A stretch of 15,093 bases of DNA from DATKZS01 sp035527835 [NCBI: bacterium] (lineage in GTDB: Bacteria > RBG-13-61-14), in NCBI GenBank assembly GCA_035527835.1, contig DATKZS010000197.1:1-15093 (forward strand). Reading direction: 5' to 3'. The stretch's first letter is position 1. The number at the start of each line of letters is the position of its first letter. The position numbers and the translations under genes were made by a program. Positions 8,309 to 15,093 of this stretch are shown piece after piece. The notes beneath the pieces are model-generated. The model saw nothing but the letters and a program-made list of their open reading frames with translations. It did not search any database and was not told the DNA's origin.

Positions 8309-8594
8309 TCGCACCGAGGCACAGAGAACACAGCGCGGCCTTTAGCCGCAACCCAAACATGGTCTAGGTGGATCAACTGAAATCATGAAAAGATTTTTTG
8401 ACAGGATTAACAGGATTAACAGGATGGAAAAAGACCAGTTTGCACTTTCCGAGAATCCTGTAAATCCTGTTAATCCTGTCAAAAAATTCTTCGAACATCT
8501 AAAAGTGCAAAGAAATTTATTCATCTTGCATGTTAGTAGTACAGAGAAAGAAAAATAATTACATATTCTCCGTGTACTCCGTGTCTCCGTGCGA
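8309..8594. repeat. Outer palindrome (CACGGAG-type units) of a nested pair
   Basis: Arms at 8309-8330 and 8573-8594 match at 18 of 22 positions as reverse complements. The right arm read on the - strand holds three CACGGAG copies spaced 8 then 9 nt. The left arm holds the degenerate copies CACCGAG, CACAGAG and CACAGCG at the same 8 and 9 nt spacing. The arms lie about 240 nt apart because a different palindrome and other sequence sit between them. The element occupies most of the gene-free stretch 8278-8764. Confidence 0.8.
8394..8486. repeat. Inner palindrome with ACAGGAT repeats in its arms
   Basis: The 32-nt arms at 8394-8425 and 8455-8486 are reverse complements with a single mismatch. 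Each arm ends outward in a run of six T (left) or A (right) and carries three ACAGGAT copies spaced exactly 9 nt in the left arm (8401, 8410, 8419). The spacer is 29 nt. A shorter inverted repeat, TTTGCACTTT (8439-8448) with AAAGTGCAAA (8502-8511), straddles the right arm. The whole is AT-rich against the GC-rich genes. It lies inside the arms of the CACGGAG-type palindrome. Confidence 0.92.
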
Positions 8595-8649
8595 AAACAG
8601 GCAGCCGATTATCGCGAGCAAGCAGTGTTAGGAGGCATGCGAGTAAAAA

Positions 8650-8678
8650 TTGACATTCCCGGCATCATCGTTTATCAT
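8650..8678 (+). promoter_or_regulatory. Sigma-70 type promoter for rplU-rpmA
   Basis: TTGACA at 8650-8655 is a perfect -35 box. TATCAT at 8673-8678 matches the -10 consensus at 5 of 6. The spacer is the ideal 17 nt. Transcription would start near 8685, giving a leader of about 80 nt before the rplU ATG. The box pair lies downstream of the nested palindromes. This is the best promoter match in the window and fits a highly expressed ribosomal protein operon. Confidence 0.75.
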
Positions 8679-8706
8679 CAACCTCTACTTTCAAGCCCGA
8701 CCATCG

Positions 8707-8730
8707 GCTCCGGGCCCCGCGGCCTGGAGC
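8707..8730 (+). promoter_or_regulatory. rplU leader hairpin, possible autoregulatory element
   Basis: Positions 8707-8716 and 8721-8730 form a 10-bp GC-rich stem with one G-U pair and a CCGC tetraloop. It would sit in the predicted rplU leader, 22 nt before the GGAGG ribosome binding site at 8752-8756. No T-tract follows, so it is not a terminator. Ribosomal protein leaders often carry structures bound by one of the encoded proteins. That role here is inference from position and stem strength. Confidence 0.45.
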
Positions 8731-8764
8731 TTGGTGTTAGAGGGAGTAGGTGGAGGATAGAATC

Positions 8765-9079
8765 ATGTACGCGGTCATAAAAACCGGGGGGAAGCAGTAC
8801 CGGGTGTCGCCGGGCGAGGTCGTGAAGATCGAGAAGCTGGCGGCGGCGGTGGGCGAGCCGGTGGTGTTTTCCGAGGTGCTGATGGTGGGCGACGGCGCGG
8901 AGCTCAAGGTGGGCGCGCCGCTCGTTGACAACGCCAAGGTGAAGGGCACGGTGCAGGCCCAGAAGCGGGACAAGAAGATCGTGGTTTACACCTACAAGAA
9001 GCGCAAAGGCTATCACAAGAAAAGCGGCCACCGCCAGGACATCACCCTGGTGCGCATTGATGAAGTGGTCGAGGACTAG
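8765..9079 (+). CDS. rplU: 50S ribosomal protein L21
   Basis: A 104-residue L21, the usual length, binding 23S rRNA in the large subunit. It starts with the hallmark [18 protein letters not shown] and ends in the basic stretch [14 protein letters not shown], typical of the L21 C-terminal RNA-binding region. The ATG at 8765 has GGAGG eight bases upstream. An in-frame GTG at 8750 would place five non-family residues in front and overlap that site, so it is rejected. It is the first gene of a two-gene operon with rpmA, 11 bp away, driven by the promoter at 8650-8678. Confidence 0.98.
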   Translation: MYAVIKTGGKQYRVSPGEVVKIEKLAAAVGEPVVFSEVLMVGDGAELKVGAPLVDNAKVKGTVQAQKRDKKIVVYTYKKRKGYHKKSGHRQDITLVRIDEVVED

Positions 9080-9090
9080 GGGGTCTCAAG

Positions 9091-9348
9091 ATGGCGCATA
9101 AGAAAGCGGGCGGCGGCGCCAAGAACGGCCGGGACAGCGGCGGGCAGCGGCGTGGGGTCAAGGTTTACGCGAGCCAGAAGGTTAGGTCTGGCAACATCCT
9201 GGTCCGGCAGTGCGGCACGCTGATCCACCCGGGCCAGAACGTGGGCATGGGCCGGGACTTCACCCTGTTCGCCACGGTTGACGGCATCGTCAAGTACGAG
9301 CGGGTGGGCAAGGACCGCAAAAGGGTGAGCGTGTACCCGGAGGGATGA
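9091..9348 (+). CDS. rpmA: 50S ribosomal protein L27
   Basis: An 85-residue L27, the standard length, whose N-terminal tail reaches the peptidyl transferase centre. It begins [20 protein letters not shown] with no protease-cleaved extension of the Firmicutes kind. The [20 protein letters not shown] core is canonical. The ribosome binding site AGGGGGT overlaps the rplU stop codon, implying coupled translation with L21. An intrinsic terminator follows 28 bp after the stop, so the operon is rplU-rpmA and obgE is probably expressed separately or by read-through. Confidence 0.98.
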   Translation: MAHKKAGGGAKNGRDSGGQRRGVKVYASQKVRSGNILVRQCGTLIHPGQNVGMGRDFTLFATVDGIVKYERVGKDRKRVSVYPEG

Positions 9349-9375
9349 GTGTTTATCTCAATCTGTTCCGTAGCC

Positions 9376-9408
9376 AAGGCCTCGCCCAGTGCGGGGCTTT
9401 ATTTTTTT
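9376..9408 (+). terminator. Intrinsic terminator after rpmA
   Basis: GCCTCGC (9379-9385) pairs with GCGGGGC (9391-9397), with one G-U pair and a 5-nt loop. The stem extends weakly through AAG/TTT (9376-9378 with 9398-9400) and is followed by ATTTTTTT at 9401-9408. This is a textbook Rho-independent terminator closing the rplU-rpmA transcript, immediately before the repeat in the obgE upstream region. Confidence 0.88.
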
Positions 9409-9410
9409 CA

Positions 9411-11737
<2,327 letters not shown>

Positions 11738-11760
11738 GGGGCGGGATCGGCGAAGATTTA

Positions 11761-11796
11761 GCGCCAAGATACCAAGGCGCCAAGACCGCCAAGAAG
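11761..11796. repeat. Solo repeat arm with GCCAAG units
   Basis: Four GCCAAG-type copies (the second is ACCAAG) start at 11763, 11771, 11779 and 11788, spaced 8, 8 and 9 nt. This is the same unit as at 15031-15063. No matching CTTGGC arm follows before proA, so only one arm is present, either a decayed or an incomplete palindrome. The neighbouring stretch 11797-11865 shows nothing recognisable. Confidence 0.75.
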
Positions 11797-11890
11797 ATTA
11801 TTAGAGTAAGATGGCTTTACATGGGCGGGGCGATAAATTATTCTGTTAATGGCGCTCATTGAGGGTTGCGCATTAAAGCGCTGGGCTCTT

Positions 11891-11975
11891 CAGTCCCGGA
11901 GGGACGATGGATAGTAGCCCGGGAATTCATTCCTGGGTAGGCGGAATATGACAACCGCCCAGTCCCGGAGGGACG
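11891..11975. repeat. REP-like element: duplicated 16-mer around a central hairpin
   Basis: CAGTCCCGGAGGGACG occurs exactly at 11891-11906 and 11960-11975. Each copy contains the short inverted repeat GTCCC/GGGAC. Between them CCCGGGAAT (11918-11926) pairs with ATTCCTGGG (11929-11937) at 8 of 9 positions. I recall very similar intergenic elements in many environmental bacterial genomes, where they generate spurious predicted peptides. They look like REP sequences moved by IS200-like (RAYT) transposases, but no such gene is in the window. Confidence 0.8.
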
Positions 11976-12002
11976 GCCGAGAGTTCTGATATGGGAGAGA
12001 GG

Positions 12003-13258
<1,256 letters not shown>

Positions 13259-13259
<1 letters not shown>

Positions 13260-13918
13260 TGGACCCGGGGGCTGATGTGTATATAGGAATTTACGGAGGC
13301 ACATTCAATCCGATCCATTTCGGCCATCTCCGGACCGCCGAGGAGATTTGCGAGCGGTTCCAGATGAAAGAGATCATTTTTATCCCTTCGTCCAACCCGC
13401 CGCACAAGGATCAGAAGGACATCATTGATCCCATGCACCGCCTCAAAATGACCACGCTGGGCGTCACCGGAAACCCACGCTTCTCCGTGTCCGAGCTCGA
13501 GCTGCAGCGGCCCGGCAAGTCCTATTCCATTGACACCGTGCGCGAGCTCAAACACCTGTCCCCCGACGACCAGTTCGGATTCATCCTCGGCATGGACGCC
13601 TTCCTCGAAATCAACACCTGGCACAAGTACGAGGAAATTTTCAACGAGTGCGACTTCATCGTGACCACCCGGCCCGGCGCCCGCAAGCTGAGCTGCGCCC
13701 AGGCCATCCCCGAAATCGCGCGCGACAAGTTCAAAAAGAAAAAGTCCGGCCGCGAGTTCGTAAACGACGCCGGCAAGCAGGTCATCTTCACCGAGGTCAC
13801 CGGACTCAACATCTCGGCCACCGCCATCCGCAGAATGGTCCGGGAAGGCCGCTCCATCCGCTATCTCATGCCCCGCCGCGTGATGGAGTACATCACCGAG
13901 CATGGGTTATATAAATGA
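13259..13918 (+). CDS. nadD: Nicotinate-nucleotide adenylyltransferase
   Basis: A 219-residue cytoplasmic enzyme that transfers AMP from ATP to nicotinate mononucleotide, making deamido-NAD. The nucleotidyltransferase signature is GGTFNPIHFGHL at residues 13-24, with His20 and His23 as the ATP-binding pair. IPSSNPPHKD follows. The C-terminal ISATAIR at 185-191 is the second ATP-binding motif. The ATG at 13259 overlaps the proA stop by one base (TAATG), implying coupling. A GTG at 13277 preceded by GGGGG seven bases upstream would remove six residues and give a start closer to most homologues, so the exact N-terminus is uncertain. A repeat of about 60 nt separates it from rsfS. Confidence 0.95.
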
Positions 13919-13928
13919 GAAGAGGCTT

Positions 13929-13989
13929 GGGGCCTGAGGCTTGAATGGGCCGGAAGTTTCCGGACCTCAAGCCTCAAGCCTCAAGCCCC
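13929..13989. repeat. Palindrome with GAGGCTT units between nadD and rsfS
   Basis: Arms at 13929-13944 and 13974-13989 match at 15 of 16 positions as reverse complements. The right side carries CTCAAGC three times at 7-nt spacing, from 13966 onward, so one unit is extra relative to the left arm. At the centre CCGGAA (13950-13955) pairs exactly with TTCCGG (13958-13963). No T-tract follows, so it is not an obvious terminator. Confidence 0.85.
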
Positions 13990-14010
13990 ATGAATCGAGA
14001 GGTGACATAG

Positions 14011-14034
14011 ATGAGGACTAAAGATCGCCCATGA
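14011..14034 (+). CDS. Possible 7-codon leader peptide coupled to rsfS
   Basis: The frame ATG to TGA encodes MRTKDRP. It has a good ribosome binding site (GAGGTG, 13999-14004, six bases upstream). Its TGA overlaps the rsfS ATG in the pattern ATGA. The rsfS start itself has no Shine-Dalgarno and an in-frame stop TAA at 14019-14021, so ribosomes may reach rsfS by termination-reinitiation from this short frame. Chance occurrence of so short a frame is possible. Confidence 0.4.
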   Translation: MRTKDRP

Positions 14035-14429
14035 AAAGACTGCGCCGCTCTCCCCGCCGCGGGAAAAAACTCGCCAGTGAAGAACAGGCCCTTGTGGCCG
14101 CCAATGCCTGCCTGGACATGAAAGCCGAGGACATCGTGGTCCTGAGGGTCGCGGAGCTGACCGCTTACGCCGACTTTCTGGTGATCACCTCCGGCCGCAG
14201 CACGCGCCAGGCCCAGTCCATCGCCGAGAGGGTCCAGCGCGCCATCGCCGCCGCCGGCTCCCGACCCGTCGGAATCGAGGGCGAGCGCGAGGGCAACTGG
14301 ATCCTCGTTGACTGGGGAGCCGTCATCGTCCACGTCTTCTACGCGCCCGTCCGCGAGTTCTACGATCTGGAAAAGCTCTGGGGCGACGCGCCGAGGCTCA
14401 CCTTCCCAGGGCCGCACGCCCGGAAATAA
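14031..14429 (+). CDS. rsfS: Ribosomal silencing factor RsfS
   Basis: A 132-residue protein of the RsfS/Iojap family that binds L14 on the 50S subunit and blocks joining with 30S in starved cells. After a very basic N-terminus (MKRLRRSPRRGKK) the family core is clear: ACLDMKAEDIVVLRVAELTA, YADFLVITSGRSTRQAQSIA, EGEREGNWILVDWGAVIVHV and FYDLEKLWGDAPRL. The length is slightly above the usual 105-120 because of the basic leader. An in-frame stop at 14019 fixes the start at or after 14031. The start lacks its own ribosome binding site. It lies 23 bp before rlmH, a common pairing across bacteria. Confidence 0.96.
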   Translation: MKRLRRSPRRGKKLASEEQALVAANACLDMKAEDIVVLRVAELTAYADFLVITSGRSTRQAQSIAERVQRAIAAAGSRPVGIEGEREGNWILVDWGAVIVHVFYAPVREFYDLEKLWGDAPRLTFPGPHARK

Positions 14430-14452
14430 TCCCGGAGCGGACAGGCCGGCCC

Positions 14453-14917
14453 ATGCATATCCGCGTCATCGCCGTCGGCAAGCTCCGCGACAAGTACATC
14501 GCCGAGTTGATAAATAAATACGCGAAGCGCCTCCCCCGAGGCGCCACCATGGAGTGGGTCGAGGTGGCCGCCGAGCAAGGCGGCAAGGACGTGAAGCAGG
14601 CCCTGATGAAAGAGGCCGCGAGAATCCGGGCGCAAATACCGGAGCGCGCGCACGTGAGCTCCCTTTCCGAGCGCGGCCGCGAACAGAACTCCGTGGAATT
14701 CGCCCGCCTGCTGGGGCGAATTCGCGACGAGGGCCGCGACGCCTGCTTCATCATCGGCTCGGCCGACGGTCTCGATTCAACGCTCCTGAAAAGCGCCGAC
14801 CAGGTCCTGTCGCTCTCCCGCCTCACTTTCCCGCACGAGCTCGTGCGCGCCATCCTGGCCGAGCAGATTTACCGCGCCTTCTCCATCCTCGCCGGCCATC
14901 CCTACCACCGCGAATAA
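14453..14917 (+). CDS. rlmH: 23S rRNA pseudouridine-1915 N3-methyltransferase RlmH
   Basis: A 154-residue SPOUT-class methyltransferase (E. coli 155) that uses S-adenosylmethionine to methylate pseudouridine 1915 in helix 69 of 23S rRNA on assembled ribosomes. The N-terminus MHIRVIAVGKLRDKYI is typical. The cofactor knot is represented by FIIGSADGLDS and by LSLSRLTFPHELVRAILAEQ followed by IYRAFSI. The protein ends HPYHRE, as in E. coli. The usual IGG of the knot reads IGS here, a mild variation. A GGAGCGG stretch lies about 15 nt upstream of the ATG at 14453. It is the last gene in the window on this strand. Confidence 0.97.
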   Translation: MHIRVIAVGKLRDKYIAELINKYAKRLPRGATMEWVEVAAEQGGKDVKQALMKEAARIRAQIPERAHVSSLSERGREQNSVEFARLLGRIRDEGRDACFIIGSADGLDSTLLKSADQVLSLSRLTFPHELVRAILAEQIYRAFSILAGHPYHRE

Positions 14918-14947
14918 AACTCATGGCGCTAGTGAAAAATTTCTTTT

Positions 14948-14976
14948 AACCGCAGAGACGCAGAGAACGCAGAGAA
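14948..14976. repeat. Left arm of a CGCAGAG-type palindrome
   Basis: Three CGCAGAG copies start at 14951, 14959 and 14968, spaced 8 and 9 nt, followed by an A/T-rich run. The spacing equals that of the CACGGAG-type arms around 8309 and 8594. No complementary CTCTGCG arm is found up to the end of the window, so the element is either cut by the window edge or a solo arm. Confidence 0.75.
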
Positions 14977-15015
14977 TTTAAAAATATTTTTTTCAAATCA
15001 CTCTTGTCCAAAATA

Positions 15016-15088
15016 GGCCGTAAGAAAACCGCCAAGACGCCAAGAGCGCCAAGGATCGCCAAGTAAATCATGATGTTTCTTTGCGGCC
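15016..15088. repeat. GCCAAG repeat arm bounded by a short inverted repeat
   Basis: Four GCCAAG copies start at 15031, 15039, 15048 and 15058 (spacing 8, 9 and 10 nt), the same unit as at 11761-11796. Around them GGCCGTAAGAAA (15016-15027) and TTTCTTTGCGGCC (15076-15088) form an imperfect inverted repeat. The element lies 40 nt after the CGCAGAG arm and may be inserted within that palindrome. The window ends five bases later, so completeness cannot be judged. Confidence 0.65.
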
Positions 15089-15093
15089 CAAAA

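Noticed and set aside
5224-8376. A 1050-codon open frame antisense to the DUF2339 gene
   Set aside because: It encodes a low-complexity, Arg/Gln/His/Glu-rich sequence with no family motifs, exactly opposite a convincing membrane protein. Long antisense frames are expected in GC-rich coding DNA.
8394-8486. ACAGGAT palindrome as a bidirectional terminator
   Set aside because: The flanking T/A runs are inside the stem and the loop is 29 nt. The stem is too long and AT-rich for a normal terminator, and the unit repeats point to a repeat element.
8637-8780. Short frame starting at ATG 8637 after AGGAGG
   Set aside because: The AGGAGG is only one base from the ATG, too close to act. The frame runs through the rplU promoter, leader hairpin and start.
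15029-15064. GCCAAG repeats as a CRISPR array
   Set aside because: Units are only 6-8 nt with 2-4 nt between them, so there are no spacers of CRISPR length and no cas genes.

Overview
The window is about 15 kb of GC-rich bacterial chromosome. It carries the conserved housekeeping block rplU-rpmA-obgE-proB-proA-nadD-rsfS-rlmH, all on the + strand from about 8.77 to 14.92 kb. From memory, this gene order is typical of deltaproteobacterial (Desulfobacterota/Myxococcota-like) and related Gram-negative lineages, and the FHA-GAF-class III adenylate cyclase at the left fits that. The lineage is a low-confidence inference. The intergenic repeats also resemble ones I remember from large environmental genomes of candidate phyla.

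Layout. 1-153: a perfect 20-bp hairpin. 154-576 (+): an unrecognised small four-helix membrane protein. 592-2223 (-): an adenylate cyclase with FHA and GAF sensory domains. 2505-3764 (-): a sodium/proton-coupled glutamate/aspartate/dicarboxylate symporter. 3931-8277 (+): a very large DUF2339-type membrane protein with an N-terminal coiled coil, a proline-rich linker and a tandemly repeated membrane module. 8278-8764: a gene-free stretch with nested palindromes, then a strong promoter and a leader hairpin in front of rplU. 8765-9348: rplU and rpmA, closed by an intrinsic terminator. 9567-14917: obgE to rlmH, several of them overlapping or closely spaced.

Function. L21, L27, ObgE, RsfS and RlmH all act on the large ribosomal subunit (structure, assembly, silencing, 23S methylation). 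ProB and ProA make the first two steps of proline synthesis, and NadD makes an NAD precursor. The left-hand genes are accessory: second-messenger signalling, acidic solute uptake and an envelope protein of unknown role.

The most unusual content lies between the genes. Every gap longer than 100 nt, except the divergent promoter gap at 3765-3930, holds at least one palindromic or arm-like repeat. Several different sequence families share one architecture: each arm is built from about three or four copies of a 6-7 nt core spaced 8-10 nt apart, with a purine-rich 5' arm. In three gaps one palindrome sits inside another of a different family, which suggests insertion of one mobile palindrome into another. 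I found no transposase, tRNA, rRNA, CRISPR array or phage gene.
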